A stretch of 64,000 bases of DNA from CAZSHG01 sp964606695 [NCBI: uncultured bacterium]. GTDB taxonomy: Bacteria; UBP14; UBA6098. The stretch is from positions 1-64,000 of the forward strand of contig CAZSHG010000015.1 in the NCBI GenBank assembly GCA_964606695.1, in the 5' to 3' direction. Positions 1 to 9,213 of this stretch are shown here, one piece after another. The translations under genes and the position numbers were made by a program. A model generated the notes under the pieces. It ran no database searches. It worked only from the letters and a program-made list of their open reading frames with translations, and was not told where the DNA came from. Within the stretch, counting starts at the first letter, position 1. The number at the start of each line of letters is the position of its first letter.

Positions 1-1
1 G

Positions 2-1774
2 GCGGTGTTCTGCGCGGTAGGTGGTGTCGAGCCTCAGAGCGAGACCGTCTGGCGGCAGGCGGAGAAATACAGAGTCCCCCGAATCGCCTATGTCAACAAG
101 ATGGATCGCATGGGCGCGGATTTCGAGGGCGCGATCGATTCCATGGTCGAACGGTTGAAAGCCAGGCCGGTCTGCTTGAATATACCGGTTGGCGAGGCGG
201 AAGAGTTTCGCGGAATAATCGATATCCTTCGCGGAAGGTTCATCGAGTTCGATCAGGAGGAATTCGGCGCGTCATTCGAGGAGACGGATATTCCGGATGA
301 GATGATCGAGGAATACGAGTCGCGCCGCAACGAACTAATCGAGGCGGTTACGGAATACTCCGAATCTGTTCTGGAGGCCTACATAGAGGGGAAGGAGATA
401 ACCCCCGAGCTTCTGAAACCTGCCATTCGGGGGGGAGTCCTCGAACGGAAAATCCTGCCGGTTCTTACGGGAAGCTCGTTGCATAATATCGGCGTGCAAC
501 CGCTCATGGACGCCATCGTGGATTATCTCCCCGCACCGACCGATCTGCCTCCCGCTGTGGGAATGGAACCGGACGGGGAAACAGAGGAAAAACGCGAGCT
601 GTCGCCTGATGCGCCCACCAGCGCGTTGGCTTTCAAAATCGCGACGGATAAATACGTCGATAGGCTCGTTTTCATGCGGATTTACAGCGGCAAAATCGAT
701 AAGAAGCTTGGCCTGCTGAATCCGCGCACAGGCAAAAGAGAACGCATATCGCGCATCTTCCAGATGCACTCCGACAAACGCGAGCAACTCGACAAAGCCA
801 TCGCGGGCGATGTCGTCGCGGTGGCGGGACTTCGAGAAATCAAGACTGGCGACACCCTCTGCGACCCGAAACATCCCATTGTTTATGAACAGATGACTTT
901 TCCCGAACCGGTCATCTTCGTGGCGATAGAGCCTAAATCCGCGGCGGATTCGGCCAAACTGGAGGAATCCCTGGCGCGATTGGAGGAGGAAGACCCCACG
1001 TTCAAAGTCCGTGAGGACAAGGAAACCGGCCAGACCATCATTTCCGGCATGGGTGAGCTTCACCTCGAAATCCTGGTCGATAGGATGATACGCGAATTCG
1101 GCGTAGCGGCGAACGTCGGCAACCCGCAGGTGGCGTATAGAGAGACAATTACAGAGCAGGCCGTTGTCGATTACAAAGTCGATAGAAGCCTGGGCGAAAG
1201 CGTGCAATTCGCACAGGTTCGGCTCGGTTGTTACCCCCGCGAACGAGGCCAGGGCTTCGAGTTCCGCGACGAATTCGACGAATGCGATTTCCCGGAGGAA
1301 TTCCGCCGTGCAATAGAAGCCGGCATACGCGACACGCTGGAATCCGGCCCGATAGCCGGATATCCATTGCTGGACGTCGGCGCGCAATTAATCTCGGCAA
1401 AATGGAGCGAAGACAGTTCCACCGCGATGGCTTTCCGCGTGGCCGCCGCAACGGCCTTTTCTCGATCTCTCAATGATGCTAACCCGATTTTCCTCGAACC
1501 CGTGATGGACGTCGAAGTAGTCGTCCCGGAAGGCTACATGGGCGAAGTCCTCAACGATCTGGCGATCCGAAATGCGCATATAGAACACGTCGGCGACCGC
1601 AGGGATGTCAAGGTCATCGAGGCCAGTGTCCCTCTCGCCGAGATGTTCGGCTACTCCACCGTCCTGCGCAACCTATCTCAGGGGCGCGCGACATACACTA
1701 TGCAATTCTCCAAATACCGCAGACTCCCCGGCAACAGGGAAAAAGCGCTACTGGAGAAAATCCGCGGCTATTGA
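2..1774 (+). CDS. fusA: Elongation factor G, 5' end cut by window edge
   Basis: The window opens inside this gene; reading starts at the first whole codon, and about 110-120 N-terminal residues carrying the P-loop and switch motifs lie to the left. What remains is clearly EF-G: the guanine-specificity motif NKMDRMGADF near residue 30, a G5-like TGSSLHNIGVQ, then domains II to V ending in a standard domain V (TYTMQFSKYRRLPG). EF-G is the cytoplasmic GTPase that moves tRNAs and mRNA through the ribosome after peptide bond formation. About 590 residues are present, which fits a normal ~700-residue protein. No gene follows closely on the same strand; the next 475 bases are repeats, so it may end its transcription unit. 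Confidence 0.97.
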   Translation, partial: AVFCAVGGVEPQSETVWRQAEKYRVPRIAYVNKMDRMGADFEGAIDSMVERLKARPVCLNIPVGEAEEFRGIIDILRGRFIEFDQEEFGASFEETDIPDEMIEEYESRRNELIEAVTEYSESVLEAYIEGKEITPELLKPAIRGGVLERKILPVLTGSSLHNIGVQPLMDAIVDYLPAPTDLPPAVGMEPDGETEEKRELSPDAPTSALAFKIATDKYVDRLVFMRIYSGKIDKKLGLLNPRTGKRERISRIFQMHSDKREQLDKAIAGDVVAVAGLREIKTGDTLCDPKHPIVYEQMTFPEPVIFVAIEPKSAADSAKLEESLARLEEEDPTFKVREDKETGQTIISGMGELHLEILVDRMIREFGVAANVGNPQVAYRETITEQAVVDYKVDRSLGESVQFAQVRLGCYPRERGQGFEFRDEFDECDFPEEFRRAIEAGIRDTLESGPIAGYPLLDVGAQLISAKWSEDSSTAMAFRVAAATAFSRSLNDANPIFLEPVMDVEVVVPEGYMGEVLNDLAIRNAHIEHVGDRRDVKVIEASVPLAEMFGYSTVLRNLSQGRATYTMQFSKYRRLPGNREKALLEKIRGY

Positions 1775-1805
1775 TTCAACGTAATTCGCTTCAAGCAACG
1801 AATCG

Positions 1806-1872
1806 CCTGTCACGGTTCTTGCTAATGATTTCGATGAAATTCCCCTGATTTGTTGGAGGCAAGAACCGCGCC
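1806..1872. repeat. Hairpin-ended repeat, copy 1
   Basis: GGTTCTTGC at 1814-1822 pairs with GCAAGAACC at 1859-1867. A second copy lies at 36371-36437 with the same arm length and a similar loop (gaaattccc...tgttggaggcaagaac versus gaaattccc...tttggttaaaggcaagaac). The outermost pair is G-C here and A-T in the other copy, a compensatory change that suggests selection on the fold. Confidence 0.7.
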
Positions 1873-1959
1873 AGGCTACGACCGGCGGCTGTCACGCCGT
1901 TTGCTACGCTACACACTAATTTTCAGCTTTCCCCTAAAATACAAACGTCGCGCCAGCCG

Positions 1960-2207
1960 CCTTTATCCGTTAGTCGATAGTCGTTAGCAGTTAGAACGAA
2001 ATTCGAGCTTGATTGTCGTTCGATACACCCTTCTCTACACGCGCAAGCTCGGCCTACTCAACGACCACTAATCACACGGTGGCTGAATAGAATCTTTGAT
2101 TCGTATCGAAGCCACATCCACCGCCAATCGCGGCGAGGACGCCGCTACTATTATCGGAAATATTCCCGCCCCACCTAAAAGCCAGGGCGTCCCCGCCCGG
2201 TTATTTG
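1960..2207. repeat. Composite dispersed repeat, copy 1
   Basis: This block matches 42325-42577 with moderate divergence by eye. Shared landmarks in the same order are gttagtcgatag, gagcttga-tgtcg, ctactcaacga, cacggtggctga, tatcgaagccacat, ctactattat-ggaaa and aaagccagggcgtccccgccc. It sits after fusA, and the partner sits after rdgB, so both copies lie between genes. Confidence 0.65.
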
Positions 2208-2249
2208 TAATTTGAGCTTTGAAATTTACTCCGCTTCCTTTTTCTTCGT

Positions 2250-2704
2250 TCATATCTCGCTTTTTGTGAGGAACCCCAGCACGATTAGCCGCGGATCGTC
2301 CACGCCCCAGTAGGATGTCGCCCGACGGTAAACGCGGCTCAGTATAGCATTTCCCTTTTGGCGAAGCTGGTTTTTCTCGATGCCGGTGAAATAGGAGATA
2401 TCGAGATTGTAAAGACCATCAGAACCGTCTGCCACATAGGCATATGAACCAGAGATATAAACGTCCCTGGTAGTGTCTTCCGTGTCGTAGAAACTGACCT
2501 TGTTAGGGTCGGTCGGGTCGGATACATCTATCACGCGAGGACCATAATTCTAATCTGCAAAATAAGCATATGAGCCGGAGACAAAGACGTCTTCGGCATA
2601 ATCAGTCGTGTCGATATGCCCGACGAGAGATACGTGCAGGGAGTCGGCGGTGCAGAAACCTATAACAAGTAATGTTAAGGAAAAAAGTTCTATCGCTTTT
2701 TCAT
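2250..2704 (-). pseudogene. Dead LVIVD beta-propeller secreted protein
   Basis: This is a broken paralog of the gene at 15936-17276. It starts with ATGAAAAAGCG and then stops in frame. A shift into another frame recovers a signal peptide, the mature start ADSLHVSLVGH (ADSLHVSLAGH in the paralog) and one propeller unit (VFVSGSYAYFAD). An in-frame TAG (550-552 of 2 kb) follows, then a second unit (VIDVSDPTDPNKVSFYDTED) and the linker DISYFTGIEKN, which in the paralog leads into the sorting tail. Here the tail is replaced by unrelated residues. The intact family would be exported and form a WD-like propeller. One frameshift, one nonsense codon and loss of the tail make function unlikely. Confidence 0.8.
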
Positions 2705-2747
2705 TTTGTCTCCTTATGTGTTCGCGAAAAGTTCATGCCTCGTCCCG

Positions 2748-5700
2748 CTATCTCGCAATTATAACGGTTCCGCTACAGAGAACACGATTATCATTCGAAA
2801 TAATATAAAGATATAAACCGGGCGGTAGTTTCCCGCCGTCGTTATCGACGCCACTCCAGGAGTGAAGATTGAAAACACCTTCGCCGATTGGGCCTATAGT
2901 GGATTTAAAAACGGGGTTGTTATGTATATTGAAAATACTCAATTGCGCAGATTCCACGAACATTCGTGGGTAATCGAACACGACGAAATCGTTTATACCG
3001 TCGCTGTTAGGCGAAAACGGATTGGGGTAAATCTGGCAGTTAGCCATCGGCTCGAATAATATTCTATACTCGCTCTCAGAACAGTTAGGGCCGCATGTAT
3101 CGGGGTTGTCGCACATGTAACATATTACCGTTACACTATCTCCGGGATTAAATATAATGCCGGATTCACCGGGATATGCGATAATATTGCCCGTTCGAGA
3201 ATCGGGGGAAATATCGGTTATTATATTGACGAAATCGAATATATAGCCTTCTATATCGATGTAGCATGAATCAAGAAAGATGCCGGAGACATTATCTTCA
3301 AAAGTCAACTGAATAGGCGTATCGAGATATTGTATCCATTCGTCTTCGACGGGCTGGATCAACCGGGAAACCGGCGCGTTGAAATCTGTATAGAAAACAA
3401 AGCTGAAGGGATTGGTCAACGGTGCGCCGAGAATATCGTTTGCTGATAAAAGGTGGACGTTTATTGTATCGTTGTCGTTCCAATAATTAGAGGTAGGCGA
3501 AAAAACAAGTAGAGTATCGTCGATGAAGGATAAACGATCATCCGCACATGTAAGTGTATCGTCATTTATTGCAAGTAGAATCGACATAGAATCGACACCC
3601 TCGGAATCGGTAATCGCAATATGTATTTCCTGTTCGGTGCATGCCGTAATTATATCATTTTCGGGTATAATTAATCTCGCTATCGGTCCGGCGGACCATA
3701 GCGAAAAATTGATACAGGTATCCAGGACGTTATTGTCGCAATAATCCGTGCTATCTTCGGCGTATATACAATACTCGATAGTATCACCATAATTCATAAT
3801 AGAAGTCAACGACCATTCGATATAAAAACAACTATCGATCCATGCTGTATATGCATCGACCGGGGAAGCATCGATCAATAACTCCACCGTCGAAGTATCC
3901 AGACCGGAGAGTGAATCGAATATACACATTGATATTATAGGCCAGGGATTAGTTATAACAGTATCGGGCGGAGGATATAACGAAATAATATCTGGGGGCG
4001 CGAGATCCACCATGAACGTCCAGCACATAGGCAAACTATCAAAAACAACCGTGCATGTGTCGGCGGCGTTGGCGAGACAGACCTCGATCGTATCGCCGTT
4101 AATGAAAGTATCCGGAGGTATTGGAGTATAGTATATTAAAGTGTCTTCCTCGATATGAATACTGCCGTCCATGCTGGAATGCAAATCGCCGTCAACATCG
4201 AGGACAACCGAACCTTCCATAATACTGCCGCAACAATTAGTATCAGAACAAATTCCGCGGAGAATAATATTTTGATCGGAACAGGAAGTCCACGTCCCCG
4301 GTAACGGTTCGACAATTTCCGGATACATCGGATCGATCTTAATTCCGTGTCCTATAACATACAAATAGATCATAGAAAAACAGGGAACATTAGTGTAAAG
4401 CGTAATAACATCCTCGAAATAACCGGTGTCGCTCGGATGGAAGCTTACGGTCAAATCCGAAGAGGTGTGAGCCGACGTTCTGACATCGTAATGATAACCG
4501 AAGTTAATGCTGTCGATATGTTGCAATGTCGTTATCACAAGTGTCGTGTCGCCAATATTTTCGATATCGAAACTGCCGATACCAGTCTCGCCGACGAGAA
4601 TACTCCCCATGTCGAGAGTCTCCGCGGGAGTTATGTTTATTTCGGGATGCAGAACGCCGTTCCATCCCGGTTCGGCTTTCATAATCAACGGGGGAGGATT
4701 GCCGTCGTGACCGGGAGAGGGATCCTCCCAGACATTATCGACCCAGATTGAATCCGCGACGACGGCCATACGGATTCGAGAACTTATCGCCGCCCTGTCC
4801 AACCAGACTTTCAGTCGAACCGAATCCGGATAACTATCGAAGGCGTAATAATTCGCGGAAGCATAATCTCTCGTGCAACAGTGGAGTATGTGCATCCGCA
4901 AAACGCCGTCGAGATAGCCCCATCCTTCGGTCATATTGTTCGATCCGCCTTTCATGCGAATCGCGGAATTGGTCTCACCGCTGTAATGCAAATCGAAACC
5001 GCGCTGAGATTCGCCCACGCAGAGGCCGAGAGAATCCGGGCATAACGCGCACCATGTATTATTCTCGATGTAATAACTGACACCTACCGGCCCGTCGAGG
5101 ACGGGAGTTCCCGAATACCAGCATCCGCTGTAAACACCGTCGCTACGCCGCACCTGGATATTCGACGCCAATGTCCATATCGGTTTGTCGAGATTATTGA
5201 AAAGCGCGAAATCGAGAAGATTATAGCCGTAAAGGTAACTGCCGGTCGAATCGTCGGGCGGGTCGAAACAAAGCCGATCCTTGAGAATCGGGAGCGCACC
5301 GGAAATGACATGCCCGTTATCCGTGATCATCTCGTATTGATGATGAAGAAGCTGGGAGAGAAAATTCTGATTGTAGTCGCGGGAGAAAAAGGCGCCGGTA
5401 TAAATATCGTCGAGCGTTAACGGCCGCCCCCAGGTCGATATGGGCTTTACCTCTTTGTCGCAGAGAAGGAGGAGGATTTCGGAGGTATCGGCGTAGGTTG
5501 CGTAAACGCCGCAGTATGCGAAACCGTGTCGCCACATAGCAAATCGGAAATTAATTGAATCGTTCAGTCCGTCGAAGGTGTGCCCGGGTTCGCAACGGTA
5601 ATCCCAGTAGCAGGAATCGGAGAGGAAATAGGAAAAGTCGCGTTCCCAGATCACGAAATCGCCATCGACGTAAGCCCCCGGAAATGAATCATCCGCGGCA

Positions 5701-5846
5701 ATTCCCTCCAGATCGATCTCTGCGCAAAGGTTCACCCTCTGAATCAGGATGACGCTGTCCGCCATAATCGCCTCGGCCTCAATATCCTGAGCCAAACAGG
5801 CGATTGCGATAAATAAAAACAGTATGGCTAACCATCTACACTTCAT
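2748..5846 (-). CDS. Large secreted multidomain surface protein
   Basis: A 1032-residue exported protein. A signal peptide (residues 1-19, MKCRWLAILFLFIAIACLAQ) is followed by a region of unknown fold. Around residues 415-500 there is an ASPM/SPD-2/Hydin-like module (LVGETGIGSFDIENIGDTTL), then several Ig-like repeats that open with phrases such as EPLPGTWTSC and RLIIPENDIITACTE. The C-terminal ~95 residues form a gliding-motility/FlgD-like tail (YPNPFSPNSDGINDFVVF ... GGKLPPGLYLYII). The tail type suggests export by a type IX-like route and attachment or release at the cell surface. No enzymatic motif was recognised. It stands alone: the dead propeller gene lies downstream and the symporter is divergent. 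Confidence 0.85.
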   Translation of the reverse strand: MKCRWLAILFLFIAIACLAQDIEAEAIMADSVILIQRVNLCAEIDLEGIAADDSFPGAYVDGDFVIWERDFSYFLSDSCYWDYRCEPGHTFDGLNDSINFRFAMWRHGFAYCGVYATYADTSEILLLLCDKEVKPISTWGRPLTLDDIYTGAFFSRDYNQNFLSQLLHHQYEMITDNGHVISGALPILKDRLCFDPPDDSTGSYLYGYNLLDFALFNNLDKPIWTLASNIQVRRSDGVYSGCWYSGTPVLDGPVGVSYYIENNTWCALCPDSLGLCVGESQRGFDLHYSGETNSAIRMKGGSNNMTEGWGYLDGVLRMHILHCCTRDYASANYYAFDSYPDSVRLKVWLDRAAISSRIRMAVVADSIWVDNVWEDPSPGHDGNPPPLIMKAEPGWNGVLHPEINITPAETLDMGSILVGETGIGSFDIENIGDTTLVITTLQHIDSINFGYHYDVRTSAHTSSDLTVSFHPSDTGYFEDVITLYTNVPCFSMIYLYVIGHGIKIDPMYPEIVEPLPGTWTSCSDQNIILRGICSDTNCCGSIMEGSVVLDVDGDLHSSMDGSIHIEEDTLIYYTPIPPDTFINGDTIEVCLANAADTCTVVFDSLPMCWTFMVDLAPPDIISLYPPPDTVITNPWPIISMCIFDSLSGLDTSTVELLIDASPVDAYTAWIDSCFYIEWSLTSIMNYGDTIEYCIYAEDSTDYCDNNVLDTCINFSLWSAGPIARLIIPENDIITACTEQEIHIAITDSEGVDSMSILLAINDDTLTCADDRLSFIDDTLLVFSPTSNYWNDNDTINVHLLSANDILGAPLTNPFSFVFYTDFNAPVSRLIQPVEDEWIQYLDTPIQLTFEDNVSGIFLDSCYIDIEGYIFDFVNIITDISPDSRTGNIIAYPGESGIIFNPGDSVTVICYMCDNPDTCGPNCSESEYRILFEPMANCQIYPNPFSPNSDGINDFVVFDYPRMFVESAQLSIFNIHNNPVFKSTIGPIGEGVFNLHSWSGVDNDGGKLPPGLYLYIISNDNRVLCSGTVIIAR

Positions 5847-5929
5847 ACTGTTCTAAATATCTATAATAAAGGCCAAAAAGTCAAATGGATTTTAAAATTA
5901 CTCGATCATAAAACGCTTGACTCAGTCGA

Positions 5930-7330
5930 ATGCGTTACGCATCTTGGTATTGGAACATAAACCCTAATCCGGGTTGGATTATGAGTATCGTTGTTTCTTT
6001 TTCGTGTTTATGTCTTCTGCTGTTGGCGGGGAACGTCCTTCGGCAGAACGTCAAAATTCTCCGCAAGCTGTATCTACCGTCCTCGGTGATAGGCGGCGTC
6101 CTGGGACTTATCGTAATTCAGCTTCTCGGCGACAGAATGCCGGCAAGTATTTCCGCCGGATGGAATAAGCTTCCCGGTTTCCTGATAAATATTGTTTTCG
6201 CCGCATTGTTCCTCGGTGTTACGATACCTCCGGTTAAGGAGATCTGGAAACGATCGGGCGTTCAGCTTGCCTACGGCCAGATAGTCGCCTGGGGGCAATA
6301 TGTTGTTGGTCTTGGCATATCGATATTGCTTCTTGCGCCGCTGTTTGGGACACCTAAATTTCTCGGTGTGATTGTGCCTGTGGGTTTCGAGGGCGGTCAT
6401 GGGACAGCGGGCGGTCTCGGCCCGACCTTTAGCATATTTAACTGGAGCCAGGGCACGGACTATGCGCTGACATCGGCGACGGCGGGTATAGTTTTTGCGA
6501 TTGTAGTCGGTGTAGTCCTCATTAACTGGGCGGCGAGAAGGAAGATAACGTCCAGACTCAGAAACGTTGAAGACATCGAAGAATTCACGATGGTCGAGGT
6601 GTTCGATCCGTCAAAACGCCCCGTTGCGGGTTATCAAACGGTCAACCCGGAGTCTGTCGATTCGCTGGCGCTACATATCGCGATAGTCGGTATGGCGATT
6701 CTCATCGGTTACGGGCTGAAAGAACTGCTTCTCCTGCTCGAATTCCCCTTCCCGGTTCTCGCGGAAAAGAAACTTCTGCAGGGCTTTCCGCTCTTTCCGT
6801 TATGTATGATAGGCGGTCTGATAATCCAGCTTTTCCTGTCGAAAACGAAGGTCGAGAATCCGGTCGATCACGGCCTCTCGCAAAGGCTTTCAGGCACAGC
6901 ATTAGATTTTCTCGTCGTCGCCGCCATATCGACCATCCGCCTGTCGGTAGTTCTGGATAACATAATCCCGCTGGCGATAATTATAGCCTTCGGCGTGGGC
7001 TGGAACGTCTTCTGCGTGCTGTTTCTGGCGAAAAGGCTACTGCCAGACCATTGGTTCGAGAGGGCTATCGCGGAGATGGGTCAATCCATGGGTGTTACCG
7101 CGACCGGACTGCTTCTGCTCCGAGTAGTCGATCCTGAAGGCGAAACCGGCGTCCTACAGATTTTCGGCTACAAACAGCTACTTCACGAACCCATAATGGG
7201 TGGCGGTTTGTGGACATCTATAGCGATTCCACTTGCTATAACCACAGGTTCATGGCCGGTGTTTTTCATCTCGCTGGGCGCGGTGGCGGTATGGTTCATG
7301 CTCTGGGCGATTCTATTCCGCAAGCGATAG
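5930..7330 (+). CDS. gltS: Sodium/glutamate symporter family protein
   Basis: A 466-residue polytopic membrane protein with about ten to twelve hydrophobic segments. The motif GGHGTAGGLGPTF (around residue 155) is the GltS signature loop, and a second half (SGTALDFLVVAAISTI) repeats the fold as in this inverted-repeat family. The family imports L-glutamate with Na+. A Na+ gradient would be supplied if the Rnf complex in this window pumps Na+, which the sequence cannot prove. No strong Shine-Dalgarno precedes the ATG at 5930; an ATG at 5981 (MSIVVSFSC) would also leave an intact first membrane segment. Family assignment is firmer than the substrate, and the gene symbol is by family only. Confidence 0.75.
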   Translation: MRYASWYWNINPNPGWIMSIVVSFSCLCLLLLAGNVLRQNVKILRKLYLPSSVIGGVLGLIVIQLLGDRMPASISAGWNKLPGFLINIVFAALFLGVTIPPVKEIWKRSGVQLAYGQIVAWGQYVVGLGISILLLAPLFGTPKFLGVIVPVGFEGGHGTAGGLGPTFSIFNWSQGTDYALTSATAGIVFAIVVGVVLINWAARRKITSRLRNVEDIEEFTMVEVFDPSKRPVAGYQTVNPESVDSLALHIAIVGMAILIGYGLKELLLLLEFPFPVLAEKKLLQGFPLFPLCMIGGLIIQLFLSKTKVENPVDHGLSQRLSGTALDFLVVAAISTIRLSVVLDNIIPLAIIIAFGVGWNVFCVLFLAKRLLPDHWFERAIAEMGQSMGVTATGLLLLRVVDPEGETGVLQIFGYKQLLHEPIMGGGLWTSIAIPLAITTGSWPVFFISLGAVAVWFMLWAILFRKR

Positions 7331-7355
7331 CTGTGCATTCCACGACCCGCCGCTG

Positions 7356-7521
7356 GCACGCGCCGATTGTAGCATGCACGAGGTAGATGCCGGAAGTGTG
7401 TGAGGGGGTGGGTTGCCAGATATACACGCCCCTTGAGCATTGCTTACAGCCCGTCTGGGTCGAAGGGGGATTATCATGTGCACCGCCGCGCACTTCGACA
7501 AGCTCAGTGAGCGGCTTCTCT
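7356..7521 (-). pseudogene. Orphan remnant of a secretion sorting tail
   Basis: On the minus strand 7356-7430 reads GVYIWQPTPSHTSGIYLVHA, the last half of the sorting tail seen whole in neighbouring genes, but without its final KVVYLK. It lies downstream of, and out of frame with, the end of the gene at 7550. Just before it the DNA reads STQTG (gacccagacggg), the same word found in the tail of the 13081-14628 gene, and a gagcttgtcgaagtg-type repeat lies at 7488-7512. It is best read as a decayed tail, either cut from the neighbour by a frameshift or left from a lost gene. Confidence 0.6.
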
Positions 7522-7549
7522 CGATAAATAACTTTTGCGCAATCCTCGT

Positions 7550-8803
7550 CTACGGGCCGACAATTATCTCCCCATCCCCGGAAGATAGCACCCAATAGCC
7601 ACGGTAGGGCAGGAGGCTATCCGATTCAACGAAATAATCGTAGCCGATAGGATCCCAGCCGAAAACGCCCATAATTAACCCGGGCGGGTCGGTATGAAGT
7701 AGCGATCTGGGGATTTCGTATCTGGCGGAACCAATCAGATTCCAGCCACGATAAAGCGAATCGGTATAAATCGTATCGGTGAAGGAATCGGGCGGGAAAA
7801 GCGGAAAGAGATTAACATTGAACGTATCCGTAATCATCGCCCAATAGCCCTTTTCCGGTTCGGTAAGTATTGTCGTATAATAATCGCTGATCGAATTATC
7901 CCAACCGTAGAGTTCATCGACATCTAACTCTAAAATCGACGCGTTAGACACGATATTCCATCCTAACGGCAATTTCAGGTTTCGCCAATTTTCGCATGTT
8001 CCGTAGTAAGTTATCAATTCATGAGTCAGACCTGAAGCAATATTGATTTCGTTCCATCTCAACAAGACAGCGAGGCTGTCGTATGGTTCACAGATAAAGG
8101 AAGTGTCAATATCGAAAACCGAAGGCAATATCTCCGCTTGAGGACCAAACGCTATCATATTCGGACGGATGGCATCGAATTCACTGAATATAAGATTCGC
8201 AATTAAACCTGAATCGGGTTCTTCATATTGGTGGATTCTCATTTCGCCAGGTATTAAAGAGAAAAAGGGGCATTCTGGTTCGAGTCCGGGTATAAACAAA
8301 GAAGGGACAACGGGGTTACCCTCGTAATTATTCAGGCAAACGTCCCATTTGTGTTCCAGGGAGATATTATGCCTGGTTGAGTCCATGTTGGTTATGGCAT
8401 ATCGCACACGAATAAACTCGTTTGTGTCGATTACTTCTAATCGTAAGTATTGGTCGATAGTTATATTCAGGCTGTCGATTGACCATCTGTTTTTAATTGC
8501 ATTTATCAATGAGACTTCTTCTGGAAATCCCGTAACCTGGTAATCCTCCAGCGCGTAATCTGCCGGCACGCCGGCCAGCCCGTAAGTTACGCCATCTATC
8601 TTCACCACAAAATTACTGCTGGGAAGAATCGTGTCGCCGAAATCGTATGTCAGGCGAAGGCCGTCGGGATAAGTCCCGATCCCGAAATAGCCGTTGACGG
8701 TGTCCACCCGCACCTCGATATCCTCGCCGTGCACGGACAAATAACTCTGGGCAAGCCCGACACCTGCAAACACTACCAGAAAAAGCACTAACCTTCTCGC
8801 CAT
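7550..8803 (-). CDS. Secreted protein of unknown function
   Basis: 417 residues with a clear signal peptide (MARRLVLFLVVFAGVGLAQ). The mature part is beta-rich. It carries two copies of a GWN(I/L) phrase (LPLGWNIVSNAS near residue 278 and LYRGWNLIGSARYE near 350), each followed by a segment ending in KGYWAM or RGYWVL; this pairing is common in surface proteins of FCB bacteria. It ends at GEIIVGP without a sorting tail, although a tail remnant in another frame lies 120 bases downstream. I recognise no enzyme motif. Start choice: the ATG places the signal sequence at residue 1 and follows a purine-rich gggaggatgat. Confidence 0.75.
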   Translation of the reverse strand: MARRLVLFLVVFAGVGLAQSYLSVHGEDIEVRVDTVNGYFGIGTYPDGLRLTYDFGDTILPSSNFVVKIDGVTYGLAGVPADYALEDYQVTGFPEEVSLINAIKNRWSIDSLNITIDQYLRLEVIDTNEFIRVRYAITNMDSTRHNISLEHKWDVCLNNYEGNPVVPSLFIPGLEPECPFFSLIPGEMRIHQYEEPDSGLIANLIFSEFDAIRPNMIAFGPQAEILPSVFDIDTSFICEPYDSLAVLLRWNEINIASGLTHELITYYGTCENWRNLKLPLGWNIVSNASILELDVDELYGWDNSISDYYTTILTEPEKGYWAMITDTFNVNLFPLFPPDSFTDTIYTDSLYRGWNLIGSARYEIPRSLLHTDPPGLIMGVFGWDPIGYDYFVESDSLLPYRGYWVLSSGDGEIIVGP

Positions 8804-8898
8804 ATCATCCTCCCGGATTTTATTTCCATTCTAATATATATTGTTTCAATGACGAGAATGCAACAAAAAAACATTCGGAATCGCGCATCTATCGCAAT

Positions 8899-9201
8899 TT
8901 ATTCGACTAAAAACTCCAGCCCGATTCGCCCCTTCTCGTCGAAACGAACCCCCTCGGCCTCCAACAGCGATTTCTGCTCGTTAAACGCCGCCTCGTCGCG
9001 GAATCCGATCTCGCGCTTCGAATTCACCACGCGATACCAGGGCAAATCGTGTTTCCCCGAACACGACCGCAGAATTCTCACCACCTGCCGTGCCGCGCGA
9101 GGCGACCCCGCCGCCCTCGCTACTCCGCCGTAAGACATCACGTGCCCGCGAGGTATCCCTCGAATAATTTCGATCACTCGATTCGTAAACTCAGTCGCCA
9201 T
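8899..9201 (-). CDS. Alkyltransferase-like protein (ATL)
   Basis: A 100-residue protein made only of the DNA-binding half of O6-alkylguanine-DNA alkyltransferase. The active-site PCHRV is replaced by PWYRVV, with Trp55 where the reactive Cys should be, so it cannot accept alkyl groups. The helix-turn-helix with its arginine finger is kept (RAARQV, Arg38), as is IPRGHVMSYGGVA. In characterised ATL proteins (E. coli YbaZ/Atl, S. pombe Atl1, usually PWHRV) the protein flips and binds O6-alkylguanine and hands the lesion to nucleotide excision repair. The His-to-Tyr change after the Trp is less usual. It lies 12 bases downstream of the HD-GYP gene on the same strand, so they may share a transcript. 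Confidence 0.9.
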   Translation of the reverse strand: MATEFTNRVIEIIRGIPRGHVMSYGGVARAAGSPRAARQVVRILRSCSGKHDLPWYRVVNSKREIGFRDEAAFNEQKSLLEAEGVRFDEKGRIGLEFLVE

Positions 9202-9213
9202 AATTATTCCGCC

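Larger units (their letters stand above)
1775..2249. other. Gene-free stretch packed with dispersed repeats
   Basis: No convincing gene. From left to right it holds a hairpin-forming element (1806-1872), a section with TGTCACG-type words, and a block (about 1960-2207) that matches 42325-42577 with many substitutions. The block includes gttagtcg-type words, a CTACTCA...TGAATAG-type inverted pair and the phrase aaaagccagggcgtccccgc. Short open frames here look accidental. Confidence 0.7.

Noticed and set aside
335-1387. A 350-codon minus-strand frame inside fusA
   Set aside because: It is the exact antisense of a strongly conserved EF-G sequence and has no ribosome site or family likeness; its length reflects the base bias of fusA.
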